Part shown: positions 16,389 to 24,147 of the stretch, piece after piece | Layout: every line of letters begins with the position of its first letter | Position numbering within the stretch: the first letter of the stretch is position 1 | Source of the DNA: an uncultured Eggerthellaceae bacterium | GTDB taxonomy: Bacteria; Actinomycetota; Coriobacteriia; Coriobacteriales; Eggerthellaceae | DNA length: 30,974 bases | Assembly (NCBI GenBank): GCA_934630905.1 | Contig: CAKTXN010000011.1 | Coordinates: 1-30,974, forward strand | Reading direction: 5' to 3' | Translations under genes and position numbers: made by a program | Notes under the pieces: model-generated | What the model saw: the letters and a program-made list of their open reading frames with translations, nothing else | The model's database searches: none | Told to the model about the DNA's origin: nothing

Positions 16389-17657
16389 ATGCACGAACAG
16401 GCAAGTGCAGTAGACTTCGATGCGCTGCTTGAAGCCCATGGCGTTTCTCGTCGTAGCTTCATGAAGTTATGCGGAGCTGTTGCCGTTGCTGCTGGCTTGG
16501 GTTCTGCGGGTATACCTAAGGTAGCATACGCGCTTGAAGACAAGATCATCGGCGCAACCGAGGGAAAGCTTTACCCCGCCATCTGGATCGAAGGCGCATC
16601 CTGCACAGGCTGCACCGAGTCCTTCGCTCAGGTGGACACCCCCGATGCAGCGACTGTTGTCTTGGAGCTTCTGTCTTTGAACTACTCTGAGACGCTTTCC
16701 GCCGCCGCTGGTTTCTCCATGGAAGAGGCCAAGGAGCGCACCATCAAGGCTGGCAACTACATTCTTATTTACGAGGGTGCCATCCTGGAAGGTTGGGGCG
16801 GAAACGCTCTGCGTGTTGCCGGCGAGCCGGGCACGAAGCATCTGATTGAAGCTGCCGAGCATGCTAACGCTGTTGTGGCGCTTGGTTCTTGCGCAGTGAA
16901 CGGCGGCTGGATGGGTGCAGAGCCCAACACGTCTGGTGCCATGGGCGTTCAGAAGTTCCTGGACAAGAATGGCATCAAGACCCCCGTTATCAATATCCCG
17001 GGCTGCCCCGCTAACCCCGAATGGCTGGTTTCGGTCCTGGTTGACGTTGTCATGATGGGCCAGCTGCCCGAGCTTGACTCCTGCAACCGCCCGAAGGGCA
17101 TTTTCGGCCAGACCATTCACGACAACTGCGAGCGTCGCGGTCACTTCGAGAATGGCGAGTTCGTGTACGAGTACGGCTCCAAGGAAGAAGCGCTGGGTTA
17201 CTGCCTGTATCCGCTGGGCTGCAAGGGTCCTCAGACCCATGCGAACTGTGGTGTTACCCAGTGGAACCATGGCCGCAGCTGGTGCGTGAAGGCCGGTGCT
17301 CCGTGCATTGGCTGCTGCGAAGCTGACCCCATGAATCCTTCCGACAACTGGGTTCAGGTTCACACGCCGTTTGCTGCTCGTCTGCGCGACCTGCGCATTG
17401 GCGATCTTACGTTCAGCCCCGATGTTGCTGCTGGTGCAGTGACGGGCGTTGTGGCTGCTGCTTTGGTGGCTCATGGCGTTGGCATGAAGATTTCCGGCCG
17501 TATGGATGGTGGCGCACCTTTCGAGAAGGTCCGCTCTTGGGACGCAAAGCACCCCGACAAGTCCATTGGCGATTACGGCGACATCAACGAGGCTATTGCT
17601 GAGCAGGCCGAACTGGATGCAAGCCTTAAGTCTGGCAAGAAGGGAGGCCAGGAGTAA
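16389..17657 (+). CDS. [NiFe] hydrogenase small subunit, Tat-exported
   Basis: Iron-sulfur subunit of a group 1 membrane-bound uptake hydrogenase, which carries electrons from H2 oxidation to the membrane. A twin-arginine signal SRRSFMK (20-26) precedes a hydrophobic run and a likely cleavage site near AYA (47). Cluster ligands are evident: CTGC (72-75), the GSC and GCP motifs, and the C-terminal CLYPLGCKGP and CIGCCE motifs. A hydrophobic helix at about 342-365 would anchor the protein. It has 422 residues. The ATG at 16389 has AAGGAGG 7 bases upstream and is chosen over a TTG two codons earlier. The stop overlaps the next start by one base. It resembles the coriobacterial branch (HydDB group 1i), but the subgroup needs a tree. 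Confidence 0.95.
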   Translation: MHEQASAVDFDALLEAHGVSRRSFMKLCGAVAVAAGLGSAGIPKVAYALEDKIIGATEGKLYPAIWIEGASCTGCTESFAQVDTPDAATVVLELLSLNYSETLSAAAGFSMEEAKERTIKAGNYILIYEGAILEGWGGNALRVAGEPGTKHLIEAAEHANAVVALGSCAVNGGWMGAEPNTSGAMGVQKFLDKNGIKTPVINIPGCPANPEWLVSVLVDVVMMGQLPELDSCNRPKGIFGQTIHDNCERRGHFENGEFVYEYGSKEEALGYCLYPLGCKGPQTHANCGVTQWNHGRSWCVKAGAPCIGCCEADPMNPSDNWVQVHTPFAARLRDLRIGDLTFSPDVAAGAVTGVVAAALVAHGVGMKISGRMDGGAPFEKVRSWDAKHPDKSIGDYGDINEAIAEQAELDASLKSGKKGGQE

Positions 17658-19360
17658 TGACTCGTTCTATCATCGACCCGATTACCCGTATCGAGGGTCA
17701 TCTGCGCGTTGAGATGGAAGTGAATGCCCAGGGCATCGTCGAAGACGCCTGGGTTTCCGGCGGCTGCTATCGTGGCATGGAGCACGTGGTTGAGCATCGC
17801 ACCCCCGAGGATGCCGCTCACATTGTGCAGCGTATCTGCGGTGTTTGCCCGGTTTCGCATGCGCACGCTTCCTCCATTGCTGCCGAGAAATCGTACGGCA
17901 TCACCATTCCGAACAACGCGCGTATCATTCGCAACATGCTGGAAGGCGCACAGTTCTTGCACAGCCACATCCTTTGGCTGTACAACCTGGCTGCGCTCGA
18001 CTACGTGAACCCTATTGCCGGCCTTTCCGCCGACGTTGATGGTACCTATGAACTGGCTCGCCAGCTGGGCACTTCCACGAACAGCGACCTTGCTGCCGTG
18101 GCAGCACGCCTGACGAAATTCGCCGAGAACGGCCAGCTCTCCATCTTCAGCGGCAACTGGTTTGATGCCGACGAAGGCACCGCATACAAGCTGCCTGCTG
18201 AAGCAAACCTGCTGCTTACCACGCATTACCTGGAAGCACTGCAGATGCAGTCCAAGGCTTCCGAGATTGCTGCTCTGCTGGGTGGCAAGATGCCGCATGT
18301 CATGACGCTCATCCCGGGTGGCACCGCATTCGTTCCCACCGATCAGAAGCTTGATGACCTGAAGATGCTCATCAAGGACCTGAAGGCATGGGTTGACGAC
18401 ACCGTTTTGCAGGACACGCTGGCCATTGCCAAGTTCTACGGCGATGCCACCACGTTCGGCAAGGGCTGCGGCCGCTACATTGCGTGGGGCGTTTTCGAAG
18501 GACCTCAGTTCCCCTACGACAACGATTACACCAAGCAGATGGCAAACCGCTACATGCCGTCGGGCGTTATCGATGAGAAGCTGAACCTGACCGATCCGGT
18601 TGAGAGCTTGATCACCGAATACGTTGGCCATTCCTGGTACAAGGGCGAAGAGACCTACACGTCTCCGTACTTCGTTACCGAGGGCGAGTACACCGGTTAC
18701 TACAAGGAAGAAGGCGCCAACGACAAGAACCCTGGCACCATCATGGACCGTTACAGCTGGGTCAAGGCTCCTGCTTACAACGGCAAGCCCATGGAAGCCG
18801 GCGGTTTGTCTCGCGTTCTTGCTGCTTATCTGCGTGGCCACAAGACCATCAAGCCGATGGTCGAGAGCGTTTTGGCTGCTACCGGCTTGCAGCTTACCGA
18901 CCTGCAGTCTACGCTGGGCCGCGTTGCTGTTCGTCAGATTGAGACGGTTTACATTGCCGAGCTCATGGAGCAGTGGTGCGACGAGCTGATCGAGGCCGTA
19001 AAGGGCGGCGAGTCCGCATACTTCAGCGCTCCTCAGATCACGACCGGTTCCGGCACGGGCTTCTGGGAAGCTCCGCGTGGTGCTCTCTATCACTCCGAGA
19101 AGGTCACCAACGGCAAGATCGATGGTTATCAGATCATCATCCCGTCCACGTGGAACCTGGCCCCGCGCAACGAGTCCGGCGAGCACGGTCCGTTGGAGCA
19201 GGCGCTTATCGGTACGCCTATTGGCACTATCGAAAAGCCCATCAACGCACTGCGTACCGTTCACAGCTTTGACCCCTGCACCGCCTGCGCCGTGCATGTG
19301 TCTCAGCCTGCGACCGGCAAGCATTTCGAGACGGTAACTTCTCCTTGGGGGGTGAAGTAA
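17657..19360 (+). CDS. [NiFe] hydrogenase large (catalytic) subunit
   Basis: Catalytic subunit that holds the Ni-Fe(CN)2CO centre and splits H2. The N-terminal DPITRIEGHLR (7-17) and RICGVCPVSHAH (59-70, with C61 and C64) motifs and the C-terminal DPCTACAVH (539-547, with C541 and C544) supply the four Cys ligands. Twenty residues after His547 form the tail that a maturation protease removes. It has no signal peptide, as expected, because it is exported with the small subunit by the Tat system. It has 567 residues. It is joined to the small-subunit gene by a TAATG overlap and directly abuts the cytochrome gene. Confidence 0.96.
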   Translation: MTRSIIDPITRIEGHLRVEMEVNAQGIVEDAWVSGGCYRGMEHVVEHRTPEDAAHIVQRICGVCPVSHAHASSIAAEKSYGITIPNNARIIRNMLEGAQFLHSHILWLYNLAALDYVNPIAGLSADVDGTYELARQLGTSTNSDLAAVAARLTKFAENGQLSIFSGNWFDADEGTAYKLPAEANLLLTTHYLEALQMQSKASEIAALLGGKMPHVMTLIPGGTAFVPTDQKLDDLKMLIKDLKAWVDDTVLQDTLAIAKFYGDATTFGKGCGRYIAWGVFEGPQFPYDNDYTKQMANRYMPSGVIDEKLNLTDPVESLITEYVGHSWYKGEETYTSPYFVTEGEYTGYYKEEGANDKNPGTIMDRYSWVKAPAYNGKPMEAGGLSRVLAAYLRGHKTIKPMVESVLAATGLQLTDLQSTLGRVAVRQIETVYIAELMEQWCDELIEAVKGGESAYFSAPQITTGSGTGFWEAPRGALYHSEKVTNGKIDGYQIIIPSTWNLAPRNESGEHGPLEQALIGTPIGTIEKPINALRTVHSFDPCTACAVHVSQPATGKHFETVTSPWGVK

Positions 19361-20050
19361 ATGGCACATCTTGCACATTATCGTGAAGCGCATCCGCTGC
19401 CGTTTGTCATTACCCACTGGATCAATTTGATCTGCATGTTCATCTTGATCTTCACGGGCTTCTATATCCATTTCCCGTTCTTCCCGCTGTTCATGAGCGT
19501 TGCTCGTGGCCTGCATGTGCTGTGCGGTTTCGTGATTTTCATCAACTGCGTTGTGCGTGTTATTATGGCGTTCATCGTGAAGGCGGCTCCTGCAGGCGGT
19601 ACGCGTGAGAAGACCACCGACATTCATATGTGGCTTCCGCAGAAGGACAACCGTCATCAGGCAATCGAATGGATCAAGTACTACCTGTTCTTGCGCAAGA
19701 CGCATCCGCTCGGTGGCAAGCTGGGCGTTCCTCAGAAGATTTCCTATCTGATGATTGCTCCGCTGCTGATCATCATGTTCATCACCGGCATTTGCCTGTG
19801 GCCTCCTACCGCTACCAGCGAGTTCTGCATGGGCTTGCTCACGTGGATCGGCGGCGCTATGAACATGCGCGTTCTGCACTTCTTCTTGATGTTCGTGTTC
19901 ATCATCTTCTGCTTCATTCACCTGTACTTGGCAAACATCGAAGGTCTGGAGCCCACGAAGCTCATGCTGTTCCGCAAGGAGCATGGTGGCTTGACCTACG
20001 ACCCCAACAAGCATGTGATTGATGGCAAAGACGAAATGACGCACGAATAG
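19361..20050 (+). CDS. Hydrogenase cytochrome b subunit
   Basis: Di-heme membrane cytochrome that anchors the hydrogenase and passes electrons to the quinone pool. Four membrane helices are visible (about 13-35, 45-72, 128-148, 170-192), with candidate heme ligands H19, H52, H173 and H187. It has 229 residues, the normal size for HyaC/HydC-type subunits. The ATG follows the large-subunit stop without a gap. A cytoplasmic loop (about 75-125) separates the two helix pairs. The fit with its neighbours makes the role secure. Confidence 0.92.
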   Translation: MAHLAHYREAHPLPFVITHWINLICMFILIFTGFYIHFPFFPLFMSVARGLHVLCGFVIFINCVVRVIMAFIVKAAPAGGTREKTTDIHMWLPQKDNRHQAIEWIKYYLFLRKTHPLGGKLGVPQKISYLMIAPLLIIMFITGICLWPPTATSEFCMGLLTWIGGAMNMRVLHFFLMFVFIIFCFIHLYLANIEGLEPTKLMLFRKEHGGLTYDPNKHVIDGKDEMTHE

Positions 20051-20106
20051 TGTGGCTTGCTCGCTCGTAGTCATTAAGCGGTAAAGAGTTTTTGAAAGGG
20101 CATATT

Positions 20107-20550
20107 GTGTCGGAAAAAGCAGCAGCGTATCAAGGATTGTCTGACGAAGACATTAAGCGCGAAAACCAATTCCTGGCCAATCTGCCCTTTCTTAATTGGG
20201 GAGCCTTCTTTATGGCTCCCATCTGGGGCTTTGCTCATGGCGACTGGCCTGCTATCCTGTTTTACCCGCTGTGGATGTTCTGCGACAACTTGATTTACAC
20301 CGCTTGGCAAAGTCCTTCGACGCTTAATGTTGCACTGGCGGTGCTCACGGGTGTTATCATGCTGGTTGCCATGGTGGCGTATGCGCGCGTGAGCTCGCCG
20401 CGTTCGGCTCACCGTGCTATTGAGCGGGGAGAAACCCTTGAGCACTACCGGAAGAGCGAAAAACGTTGGGCAGTAGGCATGGCACTTATTGCGATTGTCA
20501 TGCTTATTGCGGCAACGTACTATAACTTGAACATTCGCCCCACGTTATAG
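20107..20550 (+). CDS. Membrane protein with DUF2628-like motif, in hydrogenase operon
   Basis: A 147-residue protein of unknown role. The N-terminus is charged and cytoplasmic (SEKAAAYQGLSDEDIKREN), followed by LNWGAFFMAPIWG, which resembles the FNWAAFFFGPxW motif of DUF2628 proteins, and then three or four hydrophobic helices, the last near 120-140. The start is a GTG at 20107 with GAAAGGG 8 bases upstream. It lies between the cytochrome b and endopeptidase genes, so a part in hydrogenase assembly or anchoring is an inference from position only. Confidence 0.75.
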   Translation: MSEKAAAYQGLSDEDIKRENQFLANLPFLNWGAFFMAPIWGFAHGDWPAILFYPLWMFCDNLIYTAWQSPSTLNVALAVLTGVIMLVAMVAYARVSSPRSAHRAIERGETLEHYRKSEKRWAVGMALIAIVMLIAATYYNLNIRPTL

Positions 20551-20600
20551 CGGGGGCGGTGTTTGTTTCTTTGCGCAAAGGTAAAGGAAGAGAGCTTTTT

Positions 20601-21125
20601 GTGAGCGACAACATGAATACTGCTGGGGAAAGACCGCGCAAAGCGGCTCTTTTTTTCGTGGGCAATCAGCTTATGCTTGATGATGGCATTGGCCACGCGG
20701 CATTTGAGGAACTGCCACGCGTCTATGAGCTGCCCGATACCGTTGCTCTGTTCGATGTGGGCTGTATGACCATGGATATGATCAATTACGTGCGCGATTA
20801 CGATTTCTTGATGACCATCGATGCCGTGGAAGACTCGGGACAGCCCGCGGGAACGGTTTTCCGTTATGCGCCTAGCGACGTGGATCGTGCCGGCATGATG
20901 GCGTCGCTTCACGACTTGAAGCTGGCAAATCTGTTCGATGCAGCCGATTTGCTGGGATATAGCTCCGATGGCATCTGTTTGGGCATGCAGGTGGAAAACG
21001 CCGAGCCCGACCAGTACGTGATCGGGCTTACCGAGCCCTGCGCTGCCGCGTTGCCGCTGCTCATTGAGACAATTGCAGCAGAGCTTCACCGCAACGGCTT
21101 TCCCGTGCGCCGTCTGCAAGGTTAA
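20601..21125 (+). CDS. Hydrogenase maturation endopeptidase (HyaD/HybD/HycI family)
   Basis: Nickel-dependent protease that removes the C-terminal tail of the large subunit after Ni insertion. The family motif GNxLMxDDG appears as GNQLMLDDGIG (21-31), as in HycI, which also has DDG in place of DEG. FDVGCMTMDM and the downstream SLHDLKL motif, with its His, supply the other expected metal ligands. It has 174 residues. The GTG start at 20601 has AAGGAAG about 10 bases upstream; the ATG at 20613 is an alternative. Its target is most likely the large subunit encoded in the same operon. A dispersed repeat begins at its stop codon. Confidence 0.9.
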   Translation: MSDNMNTAGERPRKAALFFVGNQLMLDDGIGHAAFEELPRVYELPDTVALFDVGCMTMDMINYVRDYDFLMTIDAVEDSGQPAGTVFRYAPSDVDRAGMMASLHDLKLANLFDAADLLGYSSDGICLGMQVENAEPDQYVIGLTEPCAAALPLLIETIAAELHRNGFPVRRLQG

Positions 21126-21160
21126 AAGGGGACGGGGTCTTTTTCACCTTTTTGAATAAT
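21118..21160 (+). repeat. Dispersed repeat with core GACGGGGTCTTTTTCACC, copy 2
   Basis: AGGTTAAAAGGGGACGGGG, TCTTTTTCACCT and GAATAATCG match the copy at 8033-8105. The stop codon of the endopeptidase gene (TAA, 21123-21125) is inside the repeat. GAC-GGG-GTC plus a T run could form a weak terminator-like hairpin. Confidence 0.7.
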
Positions 21161-21219
21161 CGTTGGTGTGTTTTATGCGCGCCGGCTTTCGATATATCGT
21201 TTATGAGAGGAACTCAATC

Positions 21220-21522
21220 ATGGTAAAGCACTGCTGGGAACTGCGTGGATGCTATCAGGATGAAGAGATGAACAACCGCTGCCCGCACAACATTCCCGGG
21301 GAGCCGTGTCCTGCTGATTGCAAGTTTTCTGCGTGCGATCGACCGACTCACGTGGTGGCGCGCGATATCACGATGATTCTGAATCCCGATTTGAAATACG
21401 ATGCATCCGTAAAGGAAGTGTGCCGCATGTGCGAGAACTTCCTAACGAATGGGCCGATGTTTGCCGAAGGGGAAGAGCGCACAACCGTGCGTCAAGGCAA
21501 CCCGAGCCGCTTCTTGCTGTAG
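21220..21522 (+). CDS. Small Cys-rich (putative metal-binding) protein
   Basis: A 100-residue protein with eight cysteines: C5, C11, C21, C30, C34, C39, C68 and C71, including CPADC and CRMC pairs. The opening KHCWELRGC recalls the 'CW' motif of small Cys-rich proteins found in anaerobes, a loose resemblance only. It probably binds Zn or an iron-sulfur cluster. The ATG at 21220 has GAGAGGA upstream; a longer in-frame start 57 bases earlier overlaps the repeat region. It follows the hydrogenase endopeptidase gene by 94 bases and may be the last gene of the operon. Its TAG is immediately followed by the stop of the convergent gene. Confidence 0.75.
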   Translation: MVKHCWELRGCYQDEEMNNRCPHNIPGEPCPADCKFSACDRPTHVVARDITMILNPDLKYDASVKEVCRMCENFLTNGPMFAEGEERTTVRQGNPSRFLL

Positions 21523-21975
21523 TTACATTTTAATGCCGGCGGCTTGGAGCGCCATGCGTAGCACCACGTGGGGAATAACGCCCTCGGGGATATCGCTGGC
21601 AGCAAGCGAAGATTCCATCTCCTGCATGACCTGCTCAATGCCAAGCTTTGCCAAAATACCTTGAGCTGCGGCAATGCCATTAGTTGGATCATCGGGGAAG
21701 GCGGGAACTTCGGCACACAGGCGCTGCGCCGCTAAATAGCACCACGCCTGGCTGGGCTTCGGGTCATTGAACAGATAGCTGAAAACGAAGCCGAACAGGT
21801 GGGCGTTCGCTTTTTCGCCCAATTTGGGGTTTGTGCACAGGGCAATAAGGATGCTCTCACCATCGTATTCATCGGCAGCCGCATCGCGCTCCATAAGCCC
21901 CGCGTAATCCAATTCGTCCACAATTTTCTTCACGGCATCGAAGCGCGCCGTTAGCTTCTCGTTCATGTTTTCCAT
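21523..21975 (-). CDS. Uncharacterised protein, 150 residues
   Basis: I do not recognise a family. The product is mostly helical-looking and soluble, acidic, with no signal peptide or membrane helix. Motif-like stretches are ALCTNPKLGEKANAHLFGF and PSQAWCYLAAQRLC. It may start at 21975 or three codons later at 21966; neither has a strong ribosome binding site. Its stop abuts the stop of the Cys-rich gene on the other strand, so no terminator fits between them. Codon use looks like that of its neighbours, which supports a real gene. Confidence 0.7.
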   Translation of the reverse strand: MENMNEKLTARFDAVKKIVDELDYAGLMERDAAADEYDGESILIALCTNPKLGEKANAHLFGFVFSYLFNDPKPSQAWCYLAAQRLCAEVPAFPDDPTNGIAAAQGILAKLGIEQVMQEMESSLAASDIPEGVIPHVVLRMALQAAGIKM

Positions 21976-22060
21976 AGCTTAAAAATCTTTCGCTTTCACC
22001 TTGGCTCATAATCGAGTTGCTATTGTAGCGCATTGTGCGTGCGGCGCGCGATGTCGGCGG

Positions 22061-22095
22061 AATTGTTGACAAAAGGTGGGGTAATTTGTCAACAA
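22061..22095. repeat. 35-bp palindromic repeat, copy 1
   Basis: Arms TTGTTGACAAA and TTTGTCAACAA (11 bp, perfect) around an 11-base centre containing GGTGGGGTA. A copy in the opposite strand orientation, identical over 35 bases, is at 30262-30297. It directly follows the stop of the aminotransferase fusion gene on the minus strand. Confidence 0.9.
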
Positions 22096-23667
22096 CTATG
22101 CTTGGCGGTAGTGGCTCATGAAGTCGCTCAGCTTGCTCATGCATTCCTTGAGCACGTCCATCTGCGGCAAGTACACCACGCGGAAGTGGTCGGGCTGCTG
22201 CCAATTGAAGCCGCCGCCGTGGATAAGCAGAATCTTCTTTTCTTTCAGCAGGTCAAGCGCGAATTGTTCGTCGTTTGTGATGTTGAAGCGCTTGATATCG
22301 ATCTTCGGGAAGATATAGAACGCGGCATTCGGCTTCACGGCAGAGATGCCGGGAATGTCATTGAGCGCCTTGTAGATGTACTCGCGCTGCTCGTATACGC
22401 GACCGCCGGGTACCACGTAGCTCTCAACGCTCTGATGGCCCCACAGCGCCGTTTGCACGATGGATTGCGCCGGCACGTTCGAGCATAAGCGCATGTTGGA
22501 AAGCATATTGATGCCTTCAATGTAGTCGCGCGCGGCATTCAAGTTGCCGGAAAGCACCATCCAGCCAATGCGGTAGCCGGCAATCATGTGCGATTTGCTC
22601 AGGCCGGAAAACGTTACGCAGAACACATCCGGCGCCAGGCTTGCAATGGATTCGTGTTTCAGACCGTCGAAGCACAGACGGTCATAAATTTCGTCCGAGA
22701 AGATCATGAGCTGGAACTCGCGCGCCAAATCGACAATCTTTTCGAGCACTTCGCGCGGGTATAACGCGCCGGTGGGGTTGTTCGGGTTGATGATGACGAT
22801 CGCCTTCGTTTTCGGCGTGATTTTTGCGCGCATGTCGTCGATGTCGGGGTACCAATCGGATTCTTCGTCGCAGATGTAATGGACCGCTTTGCCGCCGGCA
22901 AGCGTGGCGCAGGCGGTCCATAGTGGGTAATCGGGAGAGGGGATCAGAATCTCATCGCCATCGTTCAGAAGTGCGCTCATGCATAAATTGATAAGCTCGC
23001 TTACGCCATTTCCGGTGTAAATATGCTCGATATCAACGTTTGGCAAGCCCTTGATCTGGGAATACTGCATGATTGCTTTACGCGCGGAGTACAAACCCTT
23101 CGCATCGGAGTAGCCTTCGCAGTTCGTAAGCTGGCGGCTCATGTCGTATACCACTTCATCGGGCGTGCGGAAACCGAACGGTGCGGGATTGCCAATGTTG
23201 AGCTTCAAGATAGAGGCGCCTTGTGCTTCCATGCGTGCTGCCTCGTCAACAACGGGGCCGCGGACGTCGTACAACACGTTATCGAGCTTCGTAGATTTGC
23301 TAAATATTCTCATGGTGCACCTTTCTGGCGTGGGGTTGGTCGAACGGGAAGAAGAGGAAGAAGATGCAGGTGCGGCGGCATTTGCGCTGGTGGCAGCCGT
23401 TTCGGTTGCTGTTGCAACGCTGGCGGTGTCTTTGTCGGCTCGTGCAGTTGCTTCGTTTTTGCAGGGCGTATCAACGAAAATCAGCTCCGAGGGCGCAAGG
23501 TCAAGCGCTTGCGCGATTTTTTGGAGCGTACTTCTTTTGATGTTGACCACGCGCCCGCTTTCGTATTTCGCAATGGCGGATTTTTGCACGCCAATCTGGT
23601 CGCCCAATTCCTGCTGGGTCATGCCCTTTGCGGTTCGAGCTTCTTTTATCTTCTGTCCGATTTCCAT
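22096..23667 (-). CDS. XRE helix-turn-helix domain fused to AlaA-like PLP aminotransferase
   Basis: A single frame of 523 residues. Residues 1-64 are an XRE-type DNA-binding domain (MEIGQKIKEARTAKGMTQQE, then GVQKSAIAKYESGR). Residues 65-118 are an Ala/Ser/Thr-rich linker with a run of serines. Residues 119-523 match glutamate-pyruvate aminotransferase AlaA along their length (LNIGNPAPFGF, PSPDYPLWTA, INPNNPTGA), with the PLP lysine K358 in SGLSKSH. On the minus strand the ATG at residue 119 (23313) is preceded by AGAAAGG, so the enzyme may also be made alone. The gene start at 23667 has AGGAGG upstream and a good promoter. The expected reaction is pyruvate plus glutamate to alanine plus 2-oxoglutarate. 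I infer an autoregulated enzyme. Confidence 0.88.
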   Translation of the reverse strand: MEIGQKIKEARTAKGMTQQELGDQIGVQKSAIAKYESGRVVNIKRSTLQKIAQALDLAPSELIFVDTPCKNEATARADKDTASVATATETAATSANAAAPASSSSSSRSTNPTPERCTMRIFSKSTKLDNVLYDVRGPVVDEAARMEAQGASILKLNIGNPAPFGFRTPDEVVYDMSRQLTNCEGYSDAKGLYSARKAIMQYSQIKGLPNVDIEHIYTGNGVSELINLCMSALLNDGDEILIPSPDYPLWTACATLAGGKAVHYICDEESDWYPDIDDMRAKITPKTKAIVIINPNNPTGALYPREVLEKIVDLAREFQLMIFSDEIYDRLCFDGLKHESIASLAPDVFCVTFSGLSKSHMIAGYRIGWMVLSGNLNAARDYIEGINMLSNMRLCSNVPAQSIVQTALWGHQSVESYVVPGGRVYEQREYIYKALNDIPGISAVKPNAAFYIFPKIDIKRFNITNDEQFALDLLKEKKILLIHGGGFNWQQPDHFRVVYLPQMDVLKECMSKLSDFMSHYRQA

Positions 23668-23682
23668 AGTTGACCTCCTGTT

Positions 23683-23719
23683 GTGTCTTCACTATACGAA
23701 AAGTGTCTTGAAAAAACAA
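23683..23719 (-). promoter_or_regulatory. Promoter of the HTH-aminotransferase gene with GTGTCTT repeats
   Basis: On the minus strand TTGTTT (23719-23714) and TATAGT (23696-23691) are 17 bases apart, with the ATG 23 bases after the -10 box. GTGTCTT occurs on the plus strand at 23683-23689 and 23703-23709, exactly 20 bases apart, one on each side of the -10 box. A further GTGTCC/GAGACA inverted pair is at 23765-23780. This is a likely operator for the XRE domain. Confidence 0.6.
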
Positions 23720-23780
23720 CGAACAGAAGGGGAGTGGTGTCAAAATTCAAAGAATCGTCAAAAAGTGTCCTATTGAGACA

Positions 23781-24147
23781 TTTTCCTCAAAAGACGGTGG
23801 GCTGCTGAAAAAGTTCCTGTGTACGAACGGGGATGTGCCGCGCAAAGTCAGGCAACAACAATCGCAGGTAAGTTTCGACCCACTTAAAATCAATCTGAGT
23901 ATTACCGCTGAAAAAATGCTATCTGAGCGGAAATTCGCCCTGAAGCTGGGCATTTACAATTTTACGGAAAGTATACGCTTTTCCTTTTGAGCGAATTATT
24001 TTGCTCGAAGGTTACTAAAATGATTTGGAATAGCGATTTTTTCCAAGCACCCGTATACGCGCGTTTTTGTGTCTTGCTGCGCGTCCGGTTTGCTTGCGTA
24101 CAAGCGCGGCCGTGCGCTTCAATTTCGATAGGAAGGTTATAAGATCC
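23781..24147 (+). promoter_or_regulatory. Upstream region of the YhgE/Pip genes
   Basis: No gene is seen in these 367 bases. An imperfect palindrome, GAGC-N10-GCTC (23989-24006, 14 of 18 positions symmetric), lies 140 bases before the first YhgE/Pip start and could be an operator. TATACG at 23972 is a possible -10 box without a good partner. Confidence 0.3.

Noticed and set aside
17573..20074. An 833-codon open frame on the minus strand opposite the hydrogenase genes
   Set aside because: It is the antisense shadow of the large subunit and cytochrome genes, which have clear family motifs; its product is Arg/His/Gln-rich with no recognisable domain.
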